A stretch of 30,153 nucleotides of DNA from CAZHGD01 sp964531735 (GTDB taxonomy: Bacteria > Armatimonadota > UBA10988), in NCBI GenBank assembly GCA_964531735.1, contig CAZHGD010000087.1, forward strand, positions 1 to 30,153, in the 5' to 3' direction. Below are positions 1 to 8,008 of the stretch, piece by piece. A model generated the notes under the pieces. The model made no database searches, was not told where the DNA came from, and was given only the letters and a program-made list of their open reading frames with translations. How positions within the stretch are numbered: position 1 is the first letter of the stretch; each line of letters begins with the position of its first letter. The position numbers were made by a program, and so were the translations under genes.

Positions 1-53
1 ACATGGTCAACTTCGGCGGCTGGTACGCGGCGGCGCAGGCGGTGGAGGACTGA
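1..53 (+). CDS. C-terminal end of an unidentified protein (partial)
   Basis: An open frame enters from the left edge and ends at TGA 51-53. The visible tail is MVNFGGWYAAAQAVED, sixteen residues. This is too little to assign a family. The coding call rests on GC-rich third positions and on the tight packing against the convergent nuclease gene, whose stop codon begins only 4 nt further on. The frame could be accidental, but an uninterrupted GC-rich frame ending exactly at the gene boundary is more likely real. Confidence 0.5.
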   Translation, partial: MVNFGGWYAAAQAVED

Positions 54-57
54 CCAC

Positions 58-1116
58 TCAGGTGGCCCGGGCCGCGAAGTCGGCCAGCCGCGAGCAAGGC
101 ACCAGTCGGGGCAACGTGGCGGTGGTGAACACCTTGCCATCGAGGACTGTCAGCAGTTGGCGCATGTCCTCGCGCCGCTGACCGAAGCCCCGGCCGTCGA
201 TGCAAGCGATCACCTGGTAAGGCGGCCGCCCGTCGACGACGTGCTGGTCGCGCTGTGAGGCGAGGACCTTGATGCGCGCTACCTTGTCACGGGCGGTGCC
301 GTCATCGCTGCTCAACTTGGCCTCAATGTCCACCGCGGGCGCCAGCTCGTCGGGTATGCAGAAGTCGGGCGCCTGCCCGAAACCCGGAATGCGCTTGGCC
401 CGCTTGGTCTTCCGGTAGGCGATGCCGGCCCGGCGAAGCTGGTCTTCCACGGCGTCCTCCAGTGCGCCGCCGATCAGTTCGGAGACCGCGTCACGGTGGC
501 CTGCAAAGGGCCGTCCGAGATAGCGTTCGTAGAGGAGCGTCGCGTGGGGCACGCCCTCCCAGGCCGCATGTTGCAGGGACTCCAGGCCGTGCGCCGTGTC
601 GAACTGAGCCAGACGGTGCAGCGTGCCATCTGGCTGCGGTGGTGCACCGGAGGCCAGCATCGCCACCGCCACGACGGTCATATCGTGCAGGCGCCGACGG
701 GTCGCAGTGCTGCTGGCGCCTCTCGACGTGCCCAACCGGCCGCAGTAGCGGGCATCGCTACGGCAGTTGCGGTCCATTGAGCGCGCCGCGTTCTGGCTGA
801 CGTCGCTGTGACGGTCGGCCCTCGCCACCGCTGCCCACTCGGCAGCGGTCATGCCGAGGATGGCACGAAGCACGAGGAAGACACGGCTGTTCTCGGCCAG
901 GGCCGCAGCCACCGCCTCAACAGTCACTTCCGAGTAGCCTGCGGTCTGTTGCCGGAGCACTTGGTAGGCCGCCTGAAAGTCGGCGTACTCGATGAAGTCC
1001 GGTCCCTTGGGCAGAAGCAGAACCTGCGAGGTCAGGTCGTCAATCGTCGCCTCCACCATCTGGTCGAGGTGCGCCTGCAGTTCCGCTGCTGAGAGTTCGA
1101 ACGGCCTGACGGTCAT
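58..1116 (-). CDS. PD-(D/E)XK nuclease-like protein, putative restriction endonuclease
   Basis: A 352-residue protein, probably the nuclease partner of the methyltransferase gene just upstream. The C-terminal half carries a PD-(D/E)XK-type core: a helix with acidic residues near 219-225 (ALEDAVEDQL), PD at 250-251 (QAPDFCIP), and VDIEAK with E265 and K267, followed by a hydrophobic strand (YQVIACIDGRGF). The N-terminal half is mostly helical and may hold target recognition; I do not recognise it. The ATG at 1116 is chosen because GGAGG lies 6 nt upstream, right after the methyltransferase stop (1133-1135). An ATG at 1152 would overlap that gene and lacks this site. The two genes are 16 nt apart, so they are probably co-transcribed. 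Role in restriction is inferred from the motif plus the neighbour. Cleavage specificity cannot be read. Confidence 0.72.
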   Translation of the reverse strand: MTVRPFELSAAELQAHLDQMVEATIDDLTSQVLLLPKGPDFIEYADFQAAYQVLRQQTAGYSEVTVEAVAAALAENSRVFLVLRAILGMTAAEWAAVARADRHSDVSQNAARSMDRNCRSDARYCGRLGTSRGASSTATRRRLHDMTVVAVAMLASGAPPQPDGTLHRLAQFDTAHGLESLQHAAWEGVPHATLLYERYLGRPFAGHRDAVSELIGGALEDAVEDQLRRAGIAYRKTKRAKRIPGFGQAPDFCIPDELAPAVDIEAKLSSDDGTARDKVARIKVLASQRDQHVVDGRPPYQVIACIDGRGFGQRREDMRQLLTVLDGKVFTTATLPRLVPCSRLADFAARAT

Positions 1117-1132
1117 GCCCAACCTCCGCTGT

Positions 1133-3250
1133 TCAGTCTGCCGCGGCCCCACGTTGGTGCGTCGAGTGCGTGTCGGTGTCGGTATCGGCAGCCAGCAACC
1201 GTTCCTGGGCGGTCTGCATTCGTACGGCGAGCGGCTCTTTGGCCGACCACCGGTGCCGCAGCTGGTTCACTGCGCTACGCGCCAGGTGGCCGGCGCGCAG
1301 GCACTTCCTGTCACCGTCCGTCACGCGCAGGCCGGCCTGCGCGAGCGCAGCCACATCGTTGGCCAGCGCATCGCCGACTCCTACGGCGGCCTCGCCCACG
1401 GTGACGGCCCGGCAGACGAAGACGCTATCGATGATGGAGGAGCCCGTGCCCGCAATGTGCAGCGAGGCGCTCATCTCAGCCGGCGCGGCCAGGGCCGCGG
1501 TGCAGTCCAGGCCGGCGTCGAGGATGGCCACCACCAGCGGCACGTAGGCCAGCGCGTCGTTGTGGTGGTAGGTGAAGACGAAGGGCGCGGCCGGCTTGAG
1601 CGCCGCTGCGTAGTGGCGGAAGACCGCCGACAAGCCCGCCGTGAACTGCTCCAGGCCGCGCCCAAGCGTCGCGTTCGCCGTCAGTTCCTGGTCGTTCCGC
1701 GTGCTACCGCCCTCGAACGCCGGCACCTCTCCGTGCAGACCGAGGCGCAGCCAGGCATAGCAGAAGTCCATCAGTTCGGCGTACTGGACGTTGTCGTAGT
1801 AGGGCGGGTCGGTGAAGACGCCGTCGAGCGTAGCCGGCGCCAGGTCCAGCGCGGTAGCCGGAGCAGCGAGCAACCACGCTTGCCGGTCGGCGGCCGGGAA
1901 CGCGCTGACCAGTTCGGCACTGATCCGCTCGCCCACCACGGGCACGGTCTGTTTGCGACCGGCGTCCTGGCGGGTCTCGAAGGGCTCCAGGCAGTAGACC
2001 TTGGCGCGCGTGTACTTCTCCACGAAGTGCCGGAACGCGCCCGAGCCAACGCGCGGGATGCCCAACAGGTTGTTCTCGCACTGCACCAGGCCGACGGGGA
2101 AACCATGCACGCTGAAGATGTCCTGGCACTTGAGCGCCTTGGTGTCGTAGCGGCACAGCATGTTCTGGTAGCGCAGGAAGTCGGAGAAGACAGTCAGCAG
2201 CGCGTGGCGAACCGGCGCGGCCTCAACGCGCAACACCTCACGCAGGAGCAGGCCGAGGCCAAGCAGTTGCCGCTCGCCGAACATGTCCGCGTACCTTCGG
2301 TAACCCCAGCGGTGCAGCCGATCGGTCTCGTCACCCGCCGGAATGGCGTCACTCGGCACCGGCAGGTCCTCGCGGCTGCGACGGTACAACGCCGCGGCCT
2401 CGGTGTACCGTGCCAGGTCATCGGCGTCCGGGCGCTTGAAGAACCGTCCGGTGTGGGCTTCCTTGCAGCTCGCGCAGTGGTACTCCATCGCCCACAGGCG
2501 ATGCCGCGGCGGCCGGTCGCCGTGCGGCTCGGGATAGGCGTAGACGGTCTGGCACTGCGGGCAAGCGGCTTTGCCGCGGCGTGCGCGGCCCTCCAAGGTC
2601 ACCGCGCCGCCGCATTCGAGGCAAGCAGCCGGGCTCTGTGCCGAGGGGAGTGCCGCGTACTCGTTGAGCGCGCCACAGCACGGGCAAGCGACCACATGGC
2701 GGGGATGCCGACCCGCTTCGGCCAGCAGGTAGCCGGGGAACAGGTCGTTGCTCGTGCCACAACCGGGGCACTGCTGGACCTTCACCCACAGGAAGTACTT
2801 GACCGGCACCGTGTCGCCGCAGTGCCGGCAGATCGTCCGGTAGAAGTCGGCAATGCGCCAGTCGGTCTCGGCGATGACGCGCTCCGCCTCTCTCGTGAAA
2901 GCCACCAAGTCCAGCGGCGCCAGCGACTGACGGACGACCCAGTACGCCATCGGGTTGACATCCGTACCGACCACGCTGAAGCCCAGCCGGTTGGCCTCGT
3001 AGATGGGTGTCCCGCCACCCATGAAAGGGTCGGCGATCACGCCGCGCATGGCGTGCGCCCGCCAGTAGCTGGTGTCCAGCGATTCGCGGCCGTTGAACTC
3101 GGCCAGCAGGAGATTGCGAAAGACGGTGCCTGGCCGTCGCGCAAACCACTTGTGAATACCGATGATCGGCCGGTAGTTCTGCTGGATCTGCTTTTCGCGC
3201 ACCGCCAGTCTGGCCGTGAACGTCGCATCGAAGTGCTGCTCGAGGCTCAA
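1133..3250 (-). CDS. DNA (adenine-N6/cytosine-N4-type) methyltransferase with embedded zinc ribbons, DUF1156-like
   Basis: Predicted SAM-dependent DNA amino-methyltransferase, about 705 residues. Visible motifs are a conserved N-terminal stretch REKQIQQNYRP...HKWFARRP (about 19-40), SAM-binding motif I DPFMGGGT (74-81), and catalytic motif IV DPPYYDNV (481-488). Between them lie several CxxC pairs (141/144, 161/164, 189/192, 210/213, 230/233, 259/262), which look like three or more zinc ribbons. HKWFARRP plus separated motifs I and IV resemble the DUF1156-type methylases found in defence islands. The start is placed at TTG 3250 because that conserved region begins just after it. An ATG at 3508 would overlap the divergent gene and add a low-complexity leader. 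Purine-rich GAGAG repeats just upstream could serve as the ribosome-binding site. It is followed after 16 nt by the nuclease gene, which suggests a restriction-modification operon. Confidence 0.82.
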   Translation of the reverse strand: MSLEQHFDATFTARLAVREKQIQQNYRPIIGIHKWFARRPGTVFRNLLLAEFNGRESLDTSYWRAHAMRGVIADPFMGGGTPIYEANRLGFSVVGTDVNPMAYWVVRQSLAPLDLVAFTREAERVIAETDWRIADFYRTICRHCGDTVPVKYFLWVKVQQCPGCGTSNDLFPGYLLAEAGRHPRHVVACPCCGALNEYAALPSAQSPAACLECGGAVTLEGRARRGKAACPQCQTVYAYPEPHGDRPPRHRLWAMEYHCASCKEAHTGRFFKRPDADDLARYTEAAALYRRSREDLPVPSDAIPAGDETDRLHRWGYRRYADMFGERQLLGLGLLLREVLRVEAAPVRHALLTVFSDFLRYQNMLCRYDTKALKCQDIFSVHGFPVGLVQCENNLLGIPRVGSGAFRHFVEKYTRAKVYCLEPFETRQDAGRKQTVPVVGERISAELVSAFPAADRQAWLLAAPATALDLAPATLDGVFTDPPYYDNVQYAELMDFCYAWLRLGLHGEVPAFEGGSTRNDQELTANATLGRGLEQFTAGLSAVFRHYAAALKPAAPFVFTYHHNDALAYVPLVVAILDAGLDCTAALAAPAEMSASLHIAGTGSSIIDSVFVCRAVTVGEAAVGVGDALANDVAALAQAGLRVTDGDRKCLRAGHLARSAVNQLRHRWSAKEPLAVRMQTAQERLLAADTDTDTHSTHQRGAAAD

Positions 3251-3254
3251 TCCC

Positions 3255-3270
3255 TCTCTCGCTCTCTCGC
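3255..3270 (-). repeat. Two tandem copies of an octamer (GCGAGAGA) just upstream of the methyltransferase start
   Basis: On the minus strand GCGAGAGA occurs twice in direct tandem (3270-3263 and 3262-3255), then GGGA, then the inferred TTG start at 3250. The repeat is purine-rich and lies where a ribosome-binding site would be. Copy-number change could therefore alter translation, but with only two copies this is speculative. Confidence 0.5.
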
Positions 3271-3396
3271 TCGCCGGCCGCAATGGTAACACATGTTTGG
3301 GGTGGCCGGTGCGGCCGTCAAGCCCGCCGGAAGGTCCCGCGCTCCCCGCCTCGAACCTCGCCGACGAGCCGCTGGCCGCGGCTCGGAGAAGACGCC

Positions 3397-5823
3397 ATGG
3401 GGTCGCTCGTGCCTCTCGTGTTGGCTTGCGGTGCCCTGGTCGCGCCGCCGGGTGAGGTGGTGCTGGTGCGGGCCGGACAGCCGGCCGCAACCGTCGTCCT
3501 GGCCGCACAGCCCAGCCGCGCCGCGCAGTTGGCCGCGGCCGAGGTGCGTTGGCACCTGCAGCAGATCACCGGCGTCGAGTTGCCGCTGGTGCGCGACGGC
3601 CAACCGGTGGCCGGCTTCACCATCGAGGTCGGCGAGACGGCCGCCGCCACAGTGGCCGGCCTGACTTGCGACCACTTCGGGCCGCAGGTCTACGCGGTCC
3701 ACTTCACCGCCAACCGGCTGTTCCTGGTGGGGCGCGATGCGGCCGATGACAGCACCGTGACGTTCGACGGCGACCGGCCCGAGCGCGATGCCAACCTGCC
3801 GGGCTACTGGGAGGAGCAGGGCACGCTGCATGCGGCCTACGACTTCCTGGAGCGCGCCTGCGGCGTGCGCTGGCTGAACCCGACCGAGTTGGGCACCGTC
3901 TACCCGCGGACCACCACGCTGGCGGTGAGCCGCCGCGCCATCCGGCGGGCACCGGCGTTCAGTTTCCGCGACGCCATCGGCGCGATGGGTGACAACCCGG
4001 CCGGCTACGACGCGTACAACGCGCTCTGGGCGCAGAACACGCCGGAGTACCGCCGCTGGAGTGCGGCCGCTTACGCCGACCTGCACCAGCGCTTGCCCGA
4101 CGGCGGCACCTTCGAGGCGGCGCGCCGCAACCTGGCGCACCGCTTCCTGCTGCGCCGGCGCAACGGCGGCGATCCGCAGCGGTGCAACCACTCGCTCTAC
4201 GGCTACTACGACCGCTTCTGGCGCGATGCGGCCCGCCGCCGACCCGAGCTGTTCGCCAAGGGCTACGAAGGCGAGCCGCCGCAGATGTGCTACACCAGTC
4301 GCGCCCTCATCGAGCAGTTGGCCCAGGACGCGCGCGACTACTACGACCGACGCCAGACCGGACGCGAGCTGGGCATCTTCTGGCAACCGCGACTGCCCAA
4401 CTGGTTCCCCGTGGAGCCGATGGACAACAGCAGCTTCTGCAAGTGCGACAGTTGCCGCGCCTGGCTCAAGACCGAGGCCGGCACCGGCTTCTCGACCGGC
4501 GTCTACAGCGACTACTTCTTCAACTTCGTCAACGAGGTGGCCAAGGAGCTGCACCGGACGCACCCGGACAAGGGCCTGTTGACCCTCGCCTACGCCAGCC
4601 ACGCCGCGCCGCCGCAGCGGGTCAAGCTCGATCCGCTGGTCGCCGTGCAGTACTGCTTCGCCACCAACCGCGGCGAAGTCGACCCGACCGAGCTGCGGCA
4701 TATGGAGGCCTGGTCCAGCGAGGCCAAGGCGTCGGGCCGACGGCTCTACCTGTGGCTCTACTACACCTTCCCGGTGGAGACCGCGCGCAACAGCAACCAG
4801 CACTGCTGGCCGGGCTTCTTCGCGCACGACATCGCCTGGCAGATGCCGCTGTTCGCGCGGCTGGGTTACCGCGGCATGTTCCACTGCGGCTACGGCCAGG
4901 ACGTCGAGGCGTACGTCACCTATCGGCTGATGGACGACGCGAGCCTCGACGTGGAGGTGCTGCTGGACGAGTACTTCAGCGGCCTCTATGGCGCCGCGGC
5001 GCCGCCGATGAAGGCGCTCTACCTGGCCATCGAGCAGACCTACCGAGCGCGTCGCGACGGCTTCCAGCCGGCCCGGATGGCCGAACTGGGGCAACTGCTG
5101 GCGGCCGCCGAGCAGCAGGCGGCCACGCCGCGCGAGCGGCGGCAGGTCGAGCTGTTCCGACTCGGCGTCTGGTCGTACCTCGAGCGCGGCTTCGAGCAGC
5201 GCGAACAGATGCGCCGGGCGGTCATTCCGGCGGCGACCGCCGCGCGCGTGGCACCGGCCGGCGGCGATCCGGCCCAGGTCGACTGGTCACGCGCCACGCT
5301 GCTGCCGGGCACCTGGCACCTGAACCATAGCGACCAACCGGCGCGACACAAGCTGTCCGCCCGCCTGGCGCACGACGGCACCTGGCTCTACCTGGAGCTG
5401 GTCGACCAGGTGGCACCGGCGACGCTCAAGTCGTCGGCGATGGTCTTCCCGATGGACACCTGGGAGGTGTTCGTGGCCGGCCGCCGCGGGCAGCCTTACC
5501 GCCAGTACGCCAGCGGGCCCACCGGGCTGAAGGTGGCGCTATCACACGGTGAGGTCAACTTCCGCATGAACGTGCCCATTGAGCGGCCGGCATTCACGGT
5601 GGCCAGCGACACGGCGGCACCCGACCGCTGGGTGACCCGGATGGTCTGGCCGCTGGCCGAGGTGCTGCCCGGCGGGGTGAAGCCGGGGCAGCGCTGCTAC
5701 CTGAACATCATTCGCGTCTGGCAGGTGCCGCTACAGGCCGATGGTGCCGGTATCGACGCCTGGGCCCCGTTCACGCGAGTCCATGACATGTCGCGCGCGC
5801 CGGAGATCACGCTGGCGCCGTGA
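3397..5823 (+). CDS. Secreted DUF4838-type (glycoside-hydrolase-like) protein with C-terminal CBM9-like domain
   Basis: An 808-residue protein with a hydrophobic N-terminus (MGSLVPLVLACGALVAPPGE) that looks like a signal peptide. Residues about 20-180 resemble the alpha-glucuronidase N-terminal/GH20b-like fold (AAAEVRWHLQQITGVELPLV). Residues about 190-590 match the DUF4838 style, rich in W, Y and acidic residues, with a small CxxC site (FCKCDSC). Residues about 630-808 look like a CBM9-type carbohydrate-binding domain (LYLELVDQVAPATL, DTWEVFVAG, MVWPLAEVLPGG). From the families it is expected to act outside the cytoplasm on glucuronic-acid-containing or related polysaccharides; the substrate is unknown. 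The ATG at 3397 has GGAG 9 nt upstream. An ATG-less extension to 3283 would overlap the divergent methyltransferase. It is transcribed alone and converges on the lipoprotein gene. Confidence 0.8.
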   Translation: MGSLVPLVLACGALVAPPGEVVLVRAGQPAATVVLAAQPSRAAQLAAAEVRWHLQQITGVELPLVRDGQPVAGFTIEVGETAAATVAGLTCDHFGPQVYAVHFTANRLFLVGRDAADDSTVTFDGDRPERDANLPGYWEEQGTLHAAYDFLERACGVRWLNPTELGTVYPRTTTLAVSRRAIRRAPAFSFRDAIGAMGDNPAGYDAYNALWAQNTPEYRRWSAAAYADLHQRLPDGGTFEAARRNLAHRFLLRRRNGGDPQRCNHSLYGYYDRFWRDAARRRPELFAKGYEGEPPQMCYTSRALIEQLAQDARDYYDRRQTGRELGIFWQPRLPNWFPVEPMDNSSFCKCDSCRAWLKTEAGTGFSTGVYSDYFFNFVNEVAKELHRTHPDKGLLTLAYASHAAPPQRVKLDPLVAVQYCFATNRGEVDPTELRHMEAWSSEAKASGRRLYLWLYYTFPVETARNSNQHCWPGFFAHDIAWQMPLFARLGYRGMFHCGYGQDVEAYVTYRLMDDASLDVEVLLDEYFSGLYGAAAPPMKALYLAIEQTYRARRDGFQPARMAELGQLLAAAEQQAATPRERRQVELFRLGVWSYLERGFEQREQMRRAVIPAATAARVAPAGGDPAQVDWSRATLLPGTWHLNHSDQPARHKLSARLAHDGTWLYLELVDQVAPATLKSSAMVFPMDTWEVFVAGRRGQPYRQYASGPTGLKVALSHGEVNFRMNVPIERPAFTVASDTAAPDRWVTRMVWPLAEVLPGGVKPGQRCYLNIIRVWQVPLQADGAGIDAWAPFTRVHDMSRAPEITLAP

Positions 5824-5825
5824 GC

Positions 5826-5882
5826 GGCCACCCGCAGGTGACCACCCGCCGCCGGCCGGTGGCCACCTGCGGGCGGGTGGCC
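5826..5882. terminator. Bidirectional hairpin between convergent genes
   Basis: Left arm GGCCACCCGCAGGTG (5826-5840) pairs with the right arm (5864-5882), which reads CACCTGCGGG then CGGGTGGCC; the right arm has a 4-nt insertion. It sits exactly between the stop codons of the convergent genes ending at 5823 and 5885. There is no clear T-run, as is usual in such GC-rich DNA. A bidirectional terminator is the natural reading. Confidence 0.65.
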
Positions 5883-5884
5883 GC

Positions 5885-6680
5885 CTACTTGGTGAGGTTG
5901 ACCGTCGCGGTGGCCACCTGGAGCGTCCCGTCGAAGTTCGCCAGGCTGCCAGTCAGGCTGTTGCCGCTGAGCGCCAACGTGCCGGCGCCCGAGAACTCGG
6001 CCGGGGCGCCCTGCCAGTAGAGGTAGTACAGGTTGATGGACCCATCGTAGTTGAGCGCACCGGCGAGGTTGCCGGTGAGCGGCGCCGCCGGCGGCCTGAT
6101 AGTGGTCTGCGTGCCGCTGACGGCGCCGTTCTCGTCGACGATCAGCGTCAAGGTGCCCTGCTGTCCCACGTTATCGGACCAAGTGCCCGACCAGGTGCCG
6201 GTGAACGGATACGCCGCCGGCGTCCAGAACGTGACGCTCGCGGTCGCGAAGTTGGGGAGCGCCGGTGTCGATTCGGTGAGCGAACCGGTGACCAGGCCGT
6301 CCGGTGCCCTTGGTGACGGTGCCGATGGCTGTGTAGACCGTCGACGCGCGGCTGGTGGTGAACGTGTAGGTGAGGCTGGCGGCGCCGGTGGAGCTGATCG
6401 TCCCTCCGGCGGTGCCCGTGGTGACCGTGCCGGGATTGGCGACGAGGTTGGTCACGGTGCCACTGACCGCGCCGTCACTGGCCACCACCAACCGCATGGT
6501 GCCGTACTGCGAGGTGTCATCGCGCCAGCGCCCACCCCAGGTGCCGGCGAACGGATTGGTGTCGCTGGTGGTGCCGGTGGTGTTGGTGGTGCTGGTGGTG
6601 CCGCAGGCAGCGAGCAGGAAGGCTGTGGCCAGCGCCATCCCGAGCTCCGGGATTCGTCTGCGCACTGACCGTTCTCCCAT
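5885..6680 (-). pseudogene. Frameshifted lipoprotein with two tandem beta-rich repeats
   Basis: The N-terminus (MGERSVRRRIPELG, then MALATAFLLAAC) is a lipoprotein signal with lipobox LAAC; Cys26 would be the lipidated residue. A low-complexity T/N/G linker follows, then a first repeat beginning NPFAGTWGGRWRDD...GAVSGT. The frame breaks near 6301-6304. Read one base shifted, the protein continues DGLVTGSLTES and enters a second repeat, YPFTGTWSGTWSDN...GAVSGT, ending at 5885. The two repeats align along their length, so the full gene was one protein of about 264 residues. Without correction the upstream part runs into an unrelated frame and stops at 6171. The break is either a recent mutation or a sequencing/assembly error of one extra G. 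Function is unknown. The start at 6680 lacks a strong ribosome-binding site; ATG 6638 is an alternative. Confidence 0.75.
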
Positions 6681-6787
6681 CTGTTGTGTAGCGTTGGCCC
6701 CACGACCGATGCGTCCGACCCCTGCGGCGCGCCGATGGCCCATCCGGCGCGCCTCGCCCTGTACTGACCCGCCCCATGGCTCGCCCA

Positions 6788-6817
6788 GGTATAGACACAC
6801 GACCGTCTAGCGGTCAA
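6788..6817 (-). promoter_or_regulatory. Sigma70-like promoter with internal palindrome, upstream of the lipoprotein gene
   Basis: On the minus strand TTGACC (6817-6812), an 18-nt spacer, and TATACC (6793-6788) match the -35 and -10 consensus at 5/6 and 4/6. The inverted repeat GACCG-N5-CGGTC (6801-6815) overlaps the -35 and spacer and could be an operator. The leader before the lipoprotein ATG would be about 100 nt. Confidence 0.45.
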
Positions 6818-6904
6818 GTGCCGGCAGTCGGCCGCAACCTGACGAGCGGGTCACCGCCACGTGTCGATGGGCTGCGCTGCAGCCGGAGCACTGCGCCGTA
6901 GACA

Positions 6905-6940
6905 GCACGGCCGGGCGGAGCTTGCTCCACCCGGCCGTGC
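6905..6940 (-). terminator. Strong hairpin downstream of the prepilin-like gene
   Basis: GCACGGCCGGG (6905-6915) pairs perfectly with CCCGGCCGTGC (6930-6940). Inside, GGAGC pairs with GCTCC around a tiny loop, with one mismatch between the two helices. It lies about 30 nt past the stop codon of the minus-strand gene ending at 6971. There is no T-run. Confidence 0.6.
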
Positions 6941-6970
6941 GGGATCCAGCAGGTTCGGCGACCGCGTCCG

Positions 6971-7708
6971 CTAGGGGTACGTGTAGGTCGCGCCATTGGC
7001 GGTCACCGGCTTGTCGAGGGCCGCGTCGCCGTCCGGCAGGTTGACGATGTTGCGATACTTCAGCGCCGACACCTTGTTGGTCTTGACGTGCCCGTCGTCA
7101 TACAGCCAGTTGGCCTGGTCGTTATGGCGAGAGATAAAGCCCGTGGCGTTCATGTTGGCCACGTCACGCGACCAGAAGTTGGTGCCGTCGGCCCAGCGGT
7201 TGTTGCTGTCCCACATGACGCAGGTCTCAGCCGGCCGCAACATGCCCGACTCGGCGGCTCCGGCACCGGGTGGGGTGCTCGTGCTGCCGTTGAGCGTCAC
7301 GGTGTAGTTGTAGCCGTAGGCGACGTAGAAGAACCGCGGGTCCGCCAACGTCGGTGAGCCGGTGCCCACGTTCCAGTTCGGTGACGAGCAACTCGGGCAC
7401 ATGAAGATCTGGGTGTTCTTGATGTAGGGCATGCACACGTTCGAGACGTAGCCTTCCCAGCCGCTGCACGTCGCCGCACGGTTGATGTCGTGGCTGTTGT
7501 CCGAGCTGCCGTTCGGGTACTTCTGGTCGTAGTCGGCCTTGTACTGGTGCAGCGCCAGACCGATCTGCTTGAGGTTGGACTGGCAACTGGACTGCCGCGC
7601 CTTCTCGCGCGCCTTCGCGAAAACCGGGAACAGGATGGCCGCGAGAATGGCGATGATGGCGATCACCACCAGGAGCTCGATCAGGGTGAACGCTCGGTGC
7701 TTGGTCAT
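6971..7708 (-). CDS. Prepilin-type N-terminal methylation protein with H-x9-DG motif (DUF1559-like)
   Basis: A 245-residue protein with a type IV pilin/type II pseudopilin leader: MTKHRA, then FTLIELLVV and a hydrophobic helix to about residue 28, with Glu at +5 of the mature protein. The residue before the expected prepilin-peptidase cut is Ala, not the usual Gly. Then come FPVFAKAREKAR and CQSNLKQIGLA. H195 and D205-G206 form the H-x9-DG motif of this large family of secreted/surface pseudopilins. Cysteines at 81, 92, 104 and 107 may form disulfides. The ATG at 7708 has an AAAGGG-type site about 8 nt upstream. Bacteria with this family often encode many paralogues of unknown individual role. 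The signature points to Armatimonadota or a close relative. It is divergent from gltB and probably unrelated in function. Confidence 0.9.
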   Translation of the reverse strand: MTKHRAFTLIELLVVIAIIAILAAILFPVFAKAREKARQSSCQSNLKQIGLALHQYKADYDQKYPNGSSDNSHDINRAATCSGWEGYVSNVCMPYIKNTQIFMCPSCSSPNWNVGTGSPTLADPRFFYVAYGYNYTVTLNGSTSTPPGAGAAESGMLRPAETCVMWDSNNRWADGTNFWSRDVANMNATGFISRHNDQANWLYDDGHVKTNKVSALKYRNIVNLPDGDAALDKPVTANGATYTYP

Positions 7709-8008
7709 AGACTGGCCCTTTCCATGGGGGTGCTGCGCAACCTGCCGATCGTATGCCACAACTCCAGGCCGAATGCAAGTCCGAAGTGAACAGCTCCGGG
7801 CCTCAAGCGTCGAAGTTGGGTTTGGCGGTCGGCCGCCATCGGTGCCGTCACGGCTGGCGCCGGGCGCGCGACCGACCCTTTGGGCGCGCGTTCGCACGGC
7901 CTCTTTACCGATCTGGGGTCTTGGGATACGATGGAAACCTCCGAAAGAATAGCGGCCGAGCAGGTTGTCGCCCCGCCCTAGCCGCTCCGCCTTAATGGAG
8001 CACGCATC
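7709..8008. other. Divergent intergenic region between the prepilin-like gene and gltB
   Basis: 300 nt with no gene. It carries the gltB promoter (7904-7932), preceded by two direct copies of GGGCGCGCG at 7862-7870 and 7882-7890, 20 bp apart (about two helical turns). No convincing -35/-10 pair was found for the leftward prepilin gene; TTGCAT with CATACG 17 nt on is the best and is weak. Confidence 0.5.
7904..7932 (+). promoter_or_regulatory. Candidate sigma70-like promoter of the glt operon
   Basis: TTTACC (7904-7909), a 17-nt spacer, and TACGAT (7927-7932), each 4/6 to consensus. This would leave a leader of about 70 nt before gltB, with GGAG at 7997-8000 as the ribosome-binding site, 8 nt from the ATG. 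Confidence 0.45.

Larger units (their letters stand above)
6681..6970. other. Intergenic stretch between prepilin and lipoprotein genes
   Basis: About 290 nt with no convincing gene. It holds the terminator hairpin of the prepilin gene (6905-6940) and a sigma70-like promoter for the lipoprotein gene (6788-6817). Short open frames here have no family resemblance and no ribosome-binding site. Confidence 0.6.

Noticed and set aside
992..3289. 765-codon plus-strand frame opposite the nuclease and methyltransferase genes
   Set aside because: The minus strand carries the DPFMGGGT and DPPYYDNV methylase motifs; the plus frame has no domain and is an R/V/A-rich shadow.
3290..3322. Minus-strand -35 (TTGACG) for the methyltransferase
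   Set aside because: The hexamer at about 17 nt spacing (AAACAT) matches only 3/6, and the next TTACCAT is too far away.
3247..5094. 615-codon open frame on the minus strand opposite the DUF4838 gene
   Set aside because: It is a mirror of the plus-strand GC3 bias, low-complexity (R/V/A/H-rich), without ribosome-binding site or family signature, and collides with the methyltransferase promoter region.
7709..7790. Sigma54 promoter for the prepilin gene (TGGCAT ... TTGC on the minus strand)
   Set aside because: The -24 and -12 elements would be 12 nt apart, not the required 5 nt between the hexamer and TTGC.
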